DNA of 64,000 nucleotides from an uncultured Flavobacteriaceae bacterium (GTDB lineage Bacteria > Bacteroidota > Bacteroidia > Flavobacteriales > Flavobacteriaceae), in the NCBI GenBank assembly GCA_947502635.1, contig CANNAN010000001.1, positions 558,001 through 622,000 of the forward strand. Reading direction: 5' to 3'. The translations under genes and the position numbers were made by a program. The stretch's first letter is position 1, and every line of letters begins with the position of its first letter. This document shows positions 20,235 through 28,794 of the stretch, in pieces. The notes under the pieces are model-generated. The model did no database searches. It had not been told where the DNA came from and saw only the letters and a list, made by a program, of their open reading frames with translations.

Positions 20235-20681
20235 TTATTTTAAAAAGTTGATGGTTAATGGATATTTATAAAGTTCGCCATCTCTAGCTTTTAAACTAGC
20301 ATTGATAATAAAAACAAGCTCTAGAATGAAGCCTATAATTGCTAAGGCACCTAAACCACCACCAATATAAAGTAGGGGAGAAGGCTTGCCAATATTAATA
20401 TGGAAATTATTAAACCCATGAAAATCTATAAAATCAATGCCGTTAAAGATTTTAAAAATAAAAAAGGGAATAGTTAAAGTTCCTAAAACTAGTGCATATA
20501 GTAAAATACTAATTTGAAAATTAATAGCTTGTTTACCATGTGTGTCTATAAACTCAGATTTTTCCTTATTGGCTATCCAAAGAATAATAGGACCAATAAA
20601 GTTTCCGAATGGAATTATAAACCTGCTAAAGGTTGATAAATGAATAAATGTGGCGATGTTTTTTTGATGATTGTCTAGCAT
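20235..20681 (-). CDS. DUF4870 membrane protein
   Basis: 148 residues with three to four predicted membrane helices and the DUF4870 signature 'HLSTFSRFIIPFGNFIGPIILW' plus 'DTHGKQAINFQISI'. Function is unknown; the family is often encoded with PadR/PspC genes, as here (81 bp ahead of PadR on the same strand). It is probably the first gene of that operon. Confidence 0.88.
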   Translation of the reverse strand: MLDNHQKNIATFIHLSTFSRFIIPFGNFIGPIILWIANKEKSEFIDTHGKQAINFQISILLYALVLGTLTIPFFIFKIFNGIDFIDFHGFNNFHINIGKPSPLLYIGGGLGALAIIGFILELVFIINASLKARDGELYKYPLTINFLK

Positions 20682-20710
20682 GATTTTAAAACATATAATA
20701 GTTTCTTATA

Positions 20711-20718
20711 CAAATATA
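20711..20718 (-). promoter_or_regulatory. Candidate -7 element for the DUF4870-PadR-PspC-GIN unit
   Basis: On the minus strand the sequence reads TATATTTG, a full match to TAnnTTTG, 30 bp before the DUF4870 start. No good -33 element was found. Confidence 0.45.
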
Positions 20719-20828
20719 TGTCTAAAAGAAGGTATTATGTTACGCATAGTACTTAATTTTAACATAATATTAACATTTAATGCTGACTAATAATTTTATA
20801 ACTTAGTAAAAAAATAAACTGGTACATA

Positions 20829-21284
20829 ATGAACATAACACCCAGAAAACTAAATACTTTCATAATATTTAAATTGCCTGCAGCCTATTTTTGTGGGGTT
20901 AGAACAAAACATATTGATGATTCTAAATGCATTGTATCGGTAAGGTATAAATGGATAAATCAAAACCCATTTAAATCTATGTTTTGGGCTGTACAGGGTA
21001 TGGCGGCAGAATTTTCTACAGGAGCTTTGATGATTTCTAAAATTAAAGCATCAGGAAAGCGTGTCTCCATGTTAGTGACCTCCAATAAAGCCATATTTAC
21101 TAAAAAAGCAACTGGTAGAATAACATTTACTTGTAATGATGGCCATCTTATAGATGCTGCTATAAAAGAAGCGATAGAAACAAGGGAAGGACAAACTATT
21201 TGGGTTAAATCTATAGGTGTCAATGAAGAAGGGGTAGACGTTTCAACTTTTGATTTTGAATGGAGTATTAAAGTGAAGCAGTAG
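20829..21284 (+). CDS. DUF4442 hotdog-fold protein (thioesterase-like)
   Basis: 151 residues matching the DUF4442 pattern: 'KLPAAYFCGVRTKHIDD', 'VRYKWINQNPFKSMFWAVQ', 'AAEFSTG'. DUF4442 belongs to the hotdog thioesterase superfamily; a role on acyl-CoA or acyl-ACP is inferred only from the fold. It is divergent from the DUF4870 gene, with 147 bp between starts. Confidence 0.82.
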   Translation: MNITPRKLNTFIIFKLPAAYFCGVRTKHIDDSKCIVSVRYKWINQNPFKSMFWAVQGMAAEFSTGALMISKIKASGKRVSMLVTSNKAIFTKKATGRITFTCNDGHLIDAAIKEAIETREGQTIWVKSIGVNEEGVDVSTFDFEWSIKVKQ

Positions 21285-21325
21285 TTCAGTATTCAGTCTC
21301 AGTGTTAAGTGAGCAGTGTTTGGTA
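21285..21325. repeat. Degenerate AGTGTTCAGT-type short repeats
   Basis: Directly behind the DUF4442 stop the sequence is a chain of related units (agttcagtattcagtctcag, tgttaagtgagcagtgtt). The same motif on the opposite strand occurs at 35554-35592 behind ccoG. Confidence 0.5.
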
Positions 21326-21423
21326 TTTGGAACTTGAAATTTAAAACATTGGAATTTCATAAATAGTGTAACAAAACTTAAAAAAAAATAACATATAAAC
21401 GAATCAACAAAAAACAATAAAAA

Positions 21424-22224
21424 ATGACAGCACACGAAATTGATTATAGAATTTATGGAGAAGAAATGCAATATGTGGAAATTGAACTTGACCCACAAGA
21501 AGGCGTTATAGCAGAAGCGGGTAGTTTTATGATGATGGACGATGGTATAAAAATGGAAACTATTTTTGGTGATGGTTCTCAAAAAGACTCCGGGTTTTTA
21601 GGTAAAATTTTAGGAGCAGGAAAACGTATTCTTACAGGTGAGAGTTTATTTATGACGGCTTTTTATAATAATTTGGTAGGTAAAAGAAACGTTTCCTTTG
21701 CTTCTCCATATCCAGGAAAAATTTTGCCAATAGACTTAACAGCATTTGGAGGGAAGTTTATTTGCCAAAAAGATGCTTTTCTATGTGCAGCCAAAGGGGT
21801 GAGTGTAGGTATTGAGTTTTCGAAAAAACTAGGAAGGGGCTTATTTGGTGGCGAAGGTTTTATTATGCAAAAACTAGAAGGTGATGGTATGGCATTTGTT
21901 CATGCGGGTGGCACCATGGCCAAAAAAGAGTTATTAGCAGGAGAAACCTTAAAAGTAGATACAGGATGTATTGTTGGTTTTACACAAGGCGTAGATTACG
22001 ATATAGAATTTGTTGGGGGGATTAAAAATACCATTTTTGGAGGTGAAGGTCTATTCTTTGCAAAATTACAAGGACCAGGAACCGTTTATATTCAATCATT
22101 ACCATTTAGTAGATTGGCGGGACGTGTTTTGGCTTCTGCTTCACAAGGTGGTGGAAAACGTAAAGGAGAAGGAAGTGTTTTAGGTGGCTTAGGAGATTTA
22201 TTAGATGGGGATAATAGTTTCTAA
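21424..22224 (+). CDS. TIGR00266/AIM24-family protein
   Basis: 266 residues with family hallmarks: '[20 protein letters not shown]', '[13 protein letters not shown]', '[12 protein letters not shown]', '[21 protein letters not shown]'. AIM24-like proteins form a beta-helical fold of unclear function in bacteria; the yeast relative is mitochondrial. No signal peptide is seen, so it should be cytoplasmic. The Gly/Lys-rich C-terminal tail is usual for the family. Confidence 0.9.
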   Translation: MTAHEIDYRIYGEEMQYVEIELDPQEGVIAEAGSFMMMDDGIKMETIFGDGSQKDSGFLGKILGAGKRILTGESLFMTAFYNNLVGKRNVSFASPYPGKILPIDLTAFGGKFICQKDAFLCAAKGVSVGIEFSKKLGRGLFGGEGFIMQKLEGDGMAFVHAGGTMAKKELLAGETLKVDTGCIVGFTQGVDYDIEFVGGIKNTIFGGEGLFFAKLQGPGTVYIQSLPFSRLAGRVLASASQGGGKRKGEGSVLGGLGDLLDGDNSF

Positions 22225-22262
22225 AATGTTAAATTTACATTAAACGAAAAAACTTATGTAAT

Positions 22263-22294
22263 TTTTCATTAATTTTAGAGTTCATTAATGAAAA
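22263..22294. repeat. 11-bp inverted repeat between AIM24 and the 65-residue gene
   Basis: ttttcattaat / attaatgaaaa form a perfect dyad with a 10-base loop. It lies 39 bp behind the AIM24 stop and 57 bp before the next start. It could be an operator or an RNA hairpin; there is no T-run. Confidence 0.4.
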
Positions 22295-22350
22295 GACATA
22301 GCCTATAAAAAGATCTACTTTTACAAACCTATAAACCTTATAAACAAATT

Positions 22351-22548
22351 ATGGCAAGAGCAATGCTAGAGTATACCAAAACAATACTAGGAAAAGTTAG
22401 TTTTGATTCATCACTGTTTTGCAAAGAAGTACAAAAGGCAGTACAGCGTTTACTACCTTATGAGCTAGAAGAGCTTAAAATATATATTCTTTCTCTCGTA
22501 CAGCAAAACCCAGAGTTAAATCAATGTTTAATTTATTTAAAAGCATAA
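22351..22548 (+). CDS. Small conserved-looking hypothetical protein, 65 residues
   Basis: Unrecognised small protein, rich in amphipathic helix ('KEVQKAVQRLLPYELEELKIYILSL'), no signal peptide or cysteine pair. It has its own ATG, codon use like its neighbours, and is closed by one of the best terminators of the window, so it is likely real. The 'pelnqCliyLK' end resembles short flavobacterial proteins of unknown role. Confidence 0.65.
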   Translation: MARAMLEYTKTILGKVSFDSSLFCKEVQKAVQRLLPYELEELKIYILSLVQQNPELNQCLIYLKA

Positions 22549-22583
22549 AAAAAATCAAATAGAATAAAACCCCAAATAATAAA

Positions 22584-22624
22584 TAAAACGAGCCCGATTC
22601 TAAATCGGGCTCGTTTTATTTTTC
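22584..22624 (+). terminator. Strong rho-independent terminator
   Basis: A perfect stem of about 16 bp (taaaacgagcccgatt / aatcgggctcgttttat) with a 3-base loop runs into a T-rich tail, 36 bp behind the 65-residue gene. Symmetry with A- and T-runs means it could act in both directions. Confidence 0.92.
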
Positions 22625-22949
22625 CTAATTATTATCATTTGCTGAAACAAGAATATGAAATGCCAAAAAAGGAAGAAAAAAAAAGACACCGTGTTATCTG
22701 GTTATTTATTTTGAGATTTCATTAACAAACATATATAGAATAACAAAATCTTACAGTTTTGTATTTAATTTCGAGTTTGAAATAGGCATAATATATAATA
22801 ACGAAATGGCTTAGTTTTCACTAGTGGAAACTAATTTTGGAATTTCAGGAGCATTAGCAAAGAGAGAATTTTACTAACCTTTAAAAAGGCGCTTTAATTT
22901 ACTTTAAGCCTGATAGCATTAACAAAATAATTAGAATTTATTTAAAAAA
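22625..22949. other. Intergenic stretch without recognisable gene
   Basis: About 325 very AT-rich bases before the GIY-YIG-like gene. No ORF, tRNA or clear promoter was found; only a short dyad (ttttcactagtggaaac, near 22815) stands out. Confidence 0.5.
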
Positions 22950-23285
22950 ATGAAAACAAAAAAAGAACTTAAGGACGAATACAAACAAATGAAGTTTCCA
23001 ATAGGCGTTTTTCAAGTAAAGAATATTTGTAATAATAAAGTCCTAATTGACTACAGTCTGGATATGGAGTCGAAGTGGAACAGACATAAGATAGAACTTA
23101 AATTTGGGAATCATAGAAACAAGGATTTTCAAAATGACTGGAACGAATATGGAGAGGATAATTTTGTTTTTGAAGTTTTATCCGAACTTAAGGAAAAAGA
23201 TGGGGAAAATATAAATTACAATAAAGAATTAAAAACGCTTCAAAGTTTAGTAATTGAAGAACTTAGTGTTGAAAATTTTTATTAA
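22950..23285 (+). CDS. GIY-YIG-related small protein
   Basis: 111 residues. 'FPIGVFQVKNICNNKVLIDYS', 'WNRHKIELKFGNHRNKDFQ' and 'WNEYGEDNFVFEVLSEL' match the group annotated in Bacteroidota as GIY-YIG nuclease family. The first motif is GVF rather than GIY, and the second is L-I-D rather than Y-I-G. The basic R/H helix and the E of 'FEVLSE' are kept. Whether it cleaves DNA is doubtful. It stands alone between unrelated genes. Confidence 0.7.
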   Translation: MKTKKELKDEYKQMKFPIGVFQVKNICNNKVLIDYSLDMESKWNRHKIELKFGNHRNKDFQNDWNEYGEDNFVFEVLSELKEKDGENINYNKELKTLQSLVIEELSVENFY

Positions 23286-23447
23286 AAAAATAGCATAAGT
23301 ATCTATTTTAGAGTTTTTTATTTTGGTTTTCATGTCATCACAATCTAAGTTTTATAGGATATAGTATAAAAAATCACTGAATTCAGGGTAGTTTACTATA
23401 TACAGTATCATGTAAATTAGCAGCGATAAACCCAAAAAACATAGAAA

Positions 23448-24458
23448 ATGAAAAAAGAAAAAATTGGAGAAATAAAAGGAATAAAAGGAATAGAAGAAAT
23501 ACGTAAGCATATTGGAATACACCAAATTAATCTGGCTGGGGCTAACAATGAGTTAGAATTACAGGATGACATGCCTATTTTTATTTTTGATTATTTGTCC
23601 ATGGATAAGTCTTTACGTACCCGGTTATCGATCTATACTTGCGAACTTAGTGGTAATAAATTTGGTTCATTAGATGTCGTATGGGTTGATGGATATGATA
23701 AGATATTAAAAGAGGATTTAAGTTCCTTAGAAAATGACAGCTATTTTTGGTTTTGGGATCGTAACGGTCTTATTCCTTTTGCTTATATAGGTAAGGGAGC
23801 AGAAAAAGGCCCTTTTAATGAACATGAAGGTGTTTTATTTTTGGATGCAACAAATAATTTCAGGTTTGAAGAAAATCATACAGGATTTGAGGACATGCCA
23901 ATTGTACTGCTTAATGTAGAAAAAGATAATGTCAAGCTAGTGCCTATTGCAGATAATTTTAATGCCTTAAAAATTGCTAAAAATAATACAGATCGCCAAC
24001 TTTCCGAACAAATAAAACAAGAAGGCAATGCTTTATTTGGAGAAGGTGATTTTGAAGCCGCCGCTGAAAAATTTTATGAAGCCATGCAAGCCGATTACAC
24101 AAATCCCAATGCCTATAATAATCTAGGTATGATTTCTCAAATAACTAATGAGTATTTAGATAGAGGCGAAGCTTTTTTTCAATTATCTTTTTTAGTAGAT
24201 CCTGAGTTTACCCATGGAATGAGAGGTTATATTAGTTTTCCTACCAGTAGAGGAGATTTTGAAAGCGCGATAAAAATCATGACCAAGTGTATTGAGATTG
24301 AAAAAGACGCATTAAATTATGCTATTTTGAGTCGTTTATACTTAGATAACGATGATATAGAAACCGCCGAAAAATTTTATGAGGAAGGGCTAGAAATTGA
24401 TCCAGACCATCCAGAATTGCTTAAAGTGGAGGAAAGATTAGAAGAGCATTCGCTTTAG
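23448..24458 (+). CDS. TPR-repeat protein with uncharacterised N-terminal domain
   Basis: 336 residues, cytoplasmic. The first 180 residues form an unrecognised domain with many aromatic residues ('DSYFWFWDRNGLIPFAYIG'). The rest consists of tetratricopeptide repeats ('EGNALFGEGDFEAAAEKFYEA', 'PNAYNNLGMISQITNEY', 'DIETAEKFYEEGLEIDPDHPE'). TPRs bind partner proteins; the partner is unknown. The N terminus repeats 'GIKGIEEI' units from near-duplicate codons. Confidence 0.8.
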   Translation: MKKEKIGEIKGIKGIEEIRKHIGIHQINLAGANNELELQDDMPIFIFDYLSMDKSLRTRLSIYTCELSGNKFGSLDVVWVDGYDKILKEDLSSLENDSYFWFWDRNGLIPFAYIGKGAEKGPFNEHEGVLFLDATNNFRFEENHTGFEDMPIVLLNVEKDNVKLVPIADNFNALKIAKNNTDRQLSEQIKQEGNALFGEGDFEAAAEKFYEAMQADYTNPNAYNNLGMISQITNEYLDRGEAFFQLSFLVDPEFTHGMRGYISFPTSRGDFESAIKIMTKCIEIEKDALNYAILSRLYLDNDDIETAEKFYEEGLEIDPDHPELLKVEERLEEHSL

Positions 24459-24485
24459 GTGTTATTAAAAAATAATAAAAGTTAG

Positions 24486-24573
24486 GCTGTATTAAAAGTA
24501 AGTGCATTATCGCATTGAATGTAATCGAAGTGCTCAAGCTGTACAACTAAATTACAGAGACTTTTTATACAGC
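24486..24573. repeat. Intergenic palindromic element, TGTNTAAAAAGT-end family (copy 1)
   Basis: Ends gctgtattaaaagt (24486-24499) and actttttatacagc (24560-24573) pair in 13 of 14 positions. The core contains 'gaatgtaatcgaagtgctcaa', resembling the cores of copies at 31536 and 43963. It starts 27 bp behind the TPR stop, between convergent genes. Confidence 0.6.
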
Positions 24574-24737
24574 GCAATTTTTATTATAAGTGGTATTCGA
24601 AAAAGGGCTTACTAAACGCCCTCGAATTAATAGTCTATTTACGCAACCTTTTGATTTTTTAATAGCTTATGTGTAAAAACCAATATTTAAGCTTCAAAAA
24701 ACAAATACTAAATTCCAAAATATTAATAGCAGATAGT

Positions 24738-26285
24738 TTATAGTTTGGTTACTTTCATAAAAACAATATCATTTTCATTCAAATTAATTACATGCTCCCA
24801 CTTACCACTTTTAATTTCCACGACCTTTTGTTCAATAGGCTGATTATTGGAAGCTCTTTTGAGGTCGTTTAGGATACCGTTAGAAAGTACTGATGGCTGT
24901 CCCATCTCATAATAAGCAGTATAGGCATCATTGTGTTTGTATCCTGTTTTATGTACTTCTAGGGTATACAGTCCATCTTCCATATTACTAACTTTGATGT
25001 TTACGGATGCCTTCTGTTTAGATGCTATATTTTCTTTATAAAAAGTCTGGTTGCTTTTACTACCTTGATCTAGATAGGTATAGTCCCAGAACAATAACTG
25101 TAAATCGTGTCCTTGCTTGCAGACCCAAGATTCTGCATCCGAGTTTTGTAATTCAATATCTCCTAACTGGTTTAAATAATGATAAGAGTAATAAGTCGGT
25201 TTTTTTATGCCTTGAAGATTCATCAACCCAAACCCTCCATGAAAAGGTGTTGTTGGAATGCCCGATTCTTCAAAAATATCGGTAAAAACCCAATAAGACA
25301 TGGAGTTGGCTATACCTTCAACATTTTTTAGTGTGTTAAGTACAAATGCAGCATTTATATAAGTATCATGTATAGGATCTCTCGAGCTATATGAAGAAGA
25401 CCATTCTGTAAAATGCAACTCTGTACCCTTAAATTTTGAATCTTGAATTTTTTTATAGGCATATTTTACACCATTTATTACCTGAGGATATTTTCTTAGC
25501 TTAAGTTGCTTGTCCCCAAATTCATCTAAAAAACCATTTACATTATACGAATGTGTTGAGACGAAATCAATCGGGACATCATTATTATCTAAATAATCAA
25601 GAAAATCTTTTACCCAACCAACGCCAGCTGTTGAAGGACCTCCAACTTTATAATTTGAAGAAACTTCTTTAATTGCATTTACAGCATTTTTATATATTTT
25701 AAAATAATCTTCTTTAGAGCCAGAGAAAAAACTTGAATGATTAGGCTCGTTCCATACCTCGAAATACCATGTTTTTAATTCCTCTTCACCATAACGCACT
25801 GTAAGATGAGATATAAATGCCTTAATAAAATTGCGATACTTTTCATAGGATTTTGGAGGTGTTACATTAGCTTTCCACCAAAATACAGTTTGTTTGCCAC
25901 TTGCCAGTGCTTTTGGCATAAAAGATAATTCAATAAATGGTTTCATCCCGATTTTAAGAATAAAGTCATATAGTTTATCAATGTATTGCCAGTTGTAAAC
26001 AGCCCGCCCGTCTTTAGTTTCAGTATAAACGCCCATGTCATCATGAAAAATACCATGAAAACGAATGTATTTAAAGCCACACCCTTGTTTCACTATTTTT
26101 AATTGATTTTGCCAATCAGCTCTTAACCCTTCATTTGCTCTACCAGCACCAATACATTCGTTAAAGAATTTATTGTGTTTTCCTTTCTCTTTTTGAAAAT
26201 CAATATCAATATGCCTGACTTGTTGCGCGCTTAAAGTTGAAAATAGAAGAAATATGAAATTGCAAATTAAAACGAATCGTTTCAT
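24738..26285 (-). CDS. GH39 glycoside hydrolase (beta-xylosidase-like), secreted
   Basis: The ATG at 26285 is chosen over 26309 because it directly opens a signal peptide ('LLFSTLSAQ'), giving 515 residues. The TIM barrel carries the acid/base E180 in 'FEVWNEPNH' and the nucleophile E294 in 'HFTEWSSSY', the clan GH-A pattern of GH39. A C-terminal beta domain (from about 400) follows. GH39 enzymes act on xylosides, iduronides or related glycosides; substrate cannot be told. It is monocistronic, with a dyad in its leader. Confidence 0.85.
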   Translation of the reverse strand: MKRFVLICNFIFLLFSTLSAQQVRHIDIDFQKEKGKHNKFFNECIGAGRANEGLRADWQNQLKIVKQGCGFKYIRFHGIFHDDMGVYTETKDGRAVYNWQYIDKLYDFILKIGMKPFIELSFMPKALASGKQTVFWWKANVTPPKSYEKYRNFIKAFISHLTVRYGEEELKTWYFEVWNEPNHSSFFSGSKEDYFKIYKNAVNAIKEVSSNYKVGGPSTAGVGWVKDFLDYLDNNDVPIDFVSTHSYNVNGFLDEFGDKQLKLRKYPQVINGVKYAYKKIQDSKFKGTELHFTEWSSSYSSRDPIHDTYINAAFVLNTLKNVEGIANSMSYWVFTDIFEESGIPTTPFHGGFGLMNLQGIKKPTYYSYHYLNQLGDIELQNSDAESWVCKQGHDLQLLFWDYTYLDQGSKSNQTFYKENIASKQKASVNIKVSNMEDGLYTLEVHKTGYKHNDAYTAYYEMGQPSVLSNGILNDLKRASNNQPIEQKVVEIKSGKWEHVINLNENDIVFMKVTKL

Positions 26286-26347
26286 TTTTATAGTTACGTT
26301 AAGTGTCATTTATTTGAAATTAGGATAGATAGAGGTGCTTAAAATTA

Positions 26348-26379
26348 AATCTTAACAACTAATTTTAATTGTTAAGATT
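26348..26379. promoter_or_regulatory. 11-bp perfect dyad upstream of the GH39 gene
   Basis: aatcttaacaa / ttgttaagatt, separated by 10 bases, is centred 78 bp before the GH39 start. Its size and place fit a dimeric regulator site or a leader hairpin. No regulator gene lies beside it. Confidence 0.45.
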
Positions 26380-26512
26380 ATTTTAGAATCTATCTTAAAT
26401 TTGTAGAAAACGTCTTGTAAATTGTTTAGAAAATGTTTTGTTTTTTATTTAAAATAAATACCTATATCATTCAGGTTTTAACGTCTCGAAAATAATAAAG
26501 ATCAAATAGAAA

Positions 26513-26566
26513 GAGGGTGTCTAAAAAGTCAAAATGATATGCCATTTTGTCTTTTTAGACACCCTC
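26513..26566 (-). terminator. Long hairpin behind yceI gene, same repeat family (copy 2)
   Basis: gagggtgtctaaaaagtcaa.. pairs with ..ttgtctttttagacaccctc over 24 bp with one mismatch and a 6-base loop. It lies 34 bp behind the YceI stop and in front of the GH39 promoter region. The ends match the TGTNTAAAAAGT family seen at 24486, 31536 and 43963. Confidence 0.7.
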
Positions 26567-26599
26567 TAGGTATAAATAAGAAAAAATTAGTTTTTGAAA

Positions 26600-27223
26600 T
26601 TAATTCTTACGAAGAAAAGTACTTACTTCAATAGCGACGTCTTCCCAAGTTTTGCTAACACCATCAGCTCCTTTGTGTAAATCAAAACAAGCTTTGTTGA
26701 TTGATTCTAAGGCACCTAAGGCATTCCAATCTTTAAGATTCATCGTGCCAGTCATACTTACACGCCTTTCTTCTGTAATACTAACCTCTAGAGGTAAATC
26801 GTTAGTAACCCCATTCATGGTAATTGAAGCAACATAGGCATCATTAGCATATTTAATGGTGCCTTTTAGAAACTCAGTATCTAACATGGCTCCAAAGAAA
26901 AACTCTTTTAATTTAGCATCACGGCTTTCATCTTTAGTAATAAGGCTACTAATAGGGATTGAAAAGCTTAAATTATTTAAAGCTTCCTGAGGTGTATTAC
27001 CTTCTTTATTTTCAAAATTTAGAGTAGTAAATTCACCACCTACACCTTTTTTTTCAGTGGTCTTATAGGCAGTCCATTTTACGGATGTTGCTTCAGGTTT
27101 TACTACAAATTTTTCTGCTGCTTCTACCTGAGCAGGTACTTCTGGTTTAGGGTCTTTTTTTTCTTGTTTACAAGAAGTTGTTCCTATAAAAACAACAATT
27201 AATAAGGCGATTATTCTTTTCAT
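26600..27223 (-). CDS. YceI-family lipoprotein
   Basis: The ATG at 27223 (not 27274) opens a lipoprotein signal ('FIGTTSC') and gives 207 residues. The mature part is a YceI lipocalin-like beta-barrel ('TSVKWTAYKTTEKKGVGGEF', 'FFGAMLDTEFLKGTI'). YceI proteins bind isoprenoid-type lipids and are often linked to respiratory chains. The gene is divergent from hemN, and the FNR-like palindrome between them fits the hemN promoter rather than this one. Confidence 0.88.
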   Translation of the reverse strand: MKRIIALLIVVFIGTTSCKQEKKDPKPEVPAQVEAAEKFVVKPEATSVKWTAYKTTEKKGVGGEFTTLNFENKEGNTPQEALNNLSFSIPISSLITKDESRDAKLKEFFFGAMLDTEFLKGTIKYANDAYVASITMNGVTNDLPLEVSITEERRVSMTGTMNLKDWNALGALESINKACFDLHKGADGVSKTWEDVAIEVSTFLRKN

Positions 27224-27283
27224 TTTTTTTATTTTTTGGAGATGTGAAATTAAGGAATAATAATCGAATTGCAAATATTCACT

Positions 27284-27327
27284 ATGACATATATCATATT
27301 TTTAAAGCTGTGTATACTATACTTTTG
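27284..27327 (+). promoter_or_regulatory. hemN promoter with FNR-like palindrome
   Basis: ATGAC-ATAT-ATCAT (27284-27297) is centred at 27290.5. A full -7 match, TACTTTTG, ends at 27327, which is 36.5 bp downstream. If transcription starts about 6 bp beyond, the palindrome is near -42, the class II activator position. The same palindrome type and spacing occur at ccoS and ccoI. Confidence 0.75.
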
Positions 27328-27344
27328 AAATATAAATGTTAGGT

Positions 27345-28709
27345 ATGTTAAATTCGTTAGTAAATAAGTATAATATTGCGGGACCTCGTTATACGAGTTA
27401 TCCAACTGTTCCTTACTGGGACAATGAGACGTTTTCTTTAAAAAAATGGAAATCATCTTTGATAAGATCATTTAAGGAAAGTAATTCCGAGGAAGGTATA
27501 AGCCTTTATATTCATTTACCTTATTGCGAGAGTTTGTGTACGTTTTGTGGGTGTAATAAGCGTATAACAAAGCAACACGGTGTGGAGTCTCCATATATAA
27601 CTGCTGTTCTAAAAGAATGGGATTTATATTTAGAATTATTTGATGAAAAACCAATAATAAAAGAATTGCATTTAGGAGGTGGTACACCAACCTTTTTTAG
27701 TCCTGAAAATTTACAGCGCTTAATTAATGGTATTTTGAGACGTTCTACCCTTGCCGATAAGTATGAGTTTAGCTTTGAAGGACATCCTAATAACACGACT
27801 CGAGAACATTTACAAGCACTTTATGATGTTGGATTTAGGCGGGTAAGCTATGGTGTACAGGATTATAATGAAACAGTGCAAAAAGCGATACATAGAATCC
27901 AGCCTTTTGAACATGTAAAACGAGCAACCGATATGGCTAGAGCTATTGGTTATACATCGGTAGGTCACGATATTATTTTTGGACTGCCTTTTCAAACGTT
28001 AGCGCATGTAAAAGAAACTATTTTAAAAACGAAAACATTATTACCAGATAGACTGGCATTTTATAGTTATGCACATGTGCCATGGATTAAAGGTAATGGG
28101 CAACGAGGATTTAATGATTCCGATTTACCATCAGCCGAATTGAAAAGACAGCAATATGAATTGGGGAAACAATTACTTTCCGAAGTTGGTTATAGAGAGA
28201 TAGGGATGGATCATTTTGCTTTAACAACAGATTCATTATATGGGTCTATGGTAAATGGGAATTTACATAGAAATTTTATGGGCTATACTGCCTCAAAAAC
28301 TCAGGCTATGATTGGTTTAGGTGTATCATCAATTAGTGATAGTTGGTATGGATTTGCACAAAATGTTAAAAGTATTGAAGCGTATTACGATTTACTAAAA
28401 GACCATATTTTACCAGTTTATAGAGGACATATTCTTAAAGAGGAAGACCTAATTATAAGAAAACATATTCTTAATTTAATGTGTCGTTTTAAAACAGTAT
28501 GGGGGCAAGACGATCTTTATTTTGATGACATATCGGAGGTTATTGATCGATTAAAAGAAATGGAAGTAGACGGATTACTCAATGTGGGTTCAAATACCAT
28601 TGAGGTGACTAAAAAAGGCCAACCATTTGTTAGAAACATTTGTATGGCTTTCGATTTATTACTGCAAAGAAAACAACCAAACACCCAGTTGTTCTCTATG
28701 ACAGTTTAA
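27345..28709 (+). CDS. hemN: Oxygen-independent coproporphyrinogen III dehydrogenase
   Basis: Radical SAM enzyme converting coproporphyrinogen III to protoporphyrinogen IX without oxygen. The [4Fe-4S] motif is 'CESLCTFCGC' around residues 61-70, followed by 'LHLGGGTPTF', 'FEGHPNNTTREHL' and 'GHDIIFGLPFQT'. 454 residues from the ATG at 27345, the normal HemN length. That start is chosen because the ATG at 27336 would lie almost on the predicted transcription start. 'PRYTSYPTVPYW' is the HemN N-terminal signature, separating it from HemW. Low-oxygen control is expected from the upstream palindrome. Confidence 0.95.
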   Translation: MLNSLVNKYNIAGPRYTSYPTVPYWDNETFSLKKWKSSLIRSFKESNSEEGISLYIHLPYCESLCTFCGCNKRITKQHGVESPYITAVLKEWDLYLELFDEKPIIKELHLGGGTPTFFSPENLQRLINGILRRSTLADKYEFSFEGHPNNTTREHLQALYDVGFRRVSYGVQDYNETVQKAIHRIQPFEHVKRATDMARAIGYTSVGHDIIFGLPFQTLAHVKETILKTKTLLPDRLAFYSYAHVPWIKGNGQRGFNDSDLPSAELKRQQYELGKQLLSEVGYREIGMDHFALTTDSLYGSMVNGNLHRNFMGYTASKTQAMIGLGVSSISDSWYGFAQNVKSIEAYYDLLKDHILPVYRGHILKEEDLIIRKHILNLMCRFKTVWGQDDLYFDDISEVIDRLKEMEVDGLLNVGSNTIEVTKKGQPFVRNICMAFDLLLQRKQPNTQLFSMTV

Positions 28710-28794
28710 CAAAAGAGGAATACCTAAATATTTAATAAAGAGGTGTTTTTTAAATTAACCCTTCCCTTAAAAAGGAATCTAAACCTACAAAATT

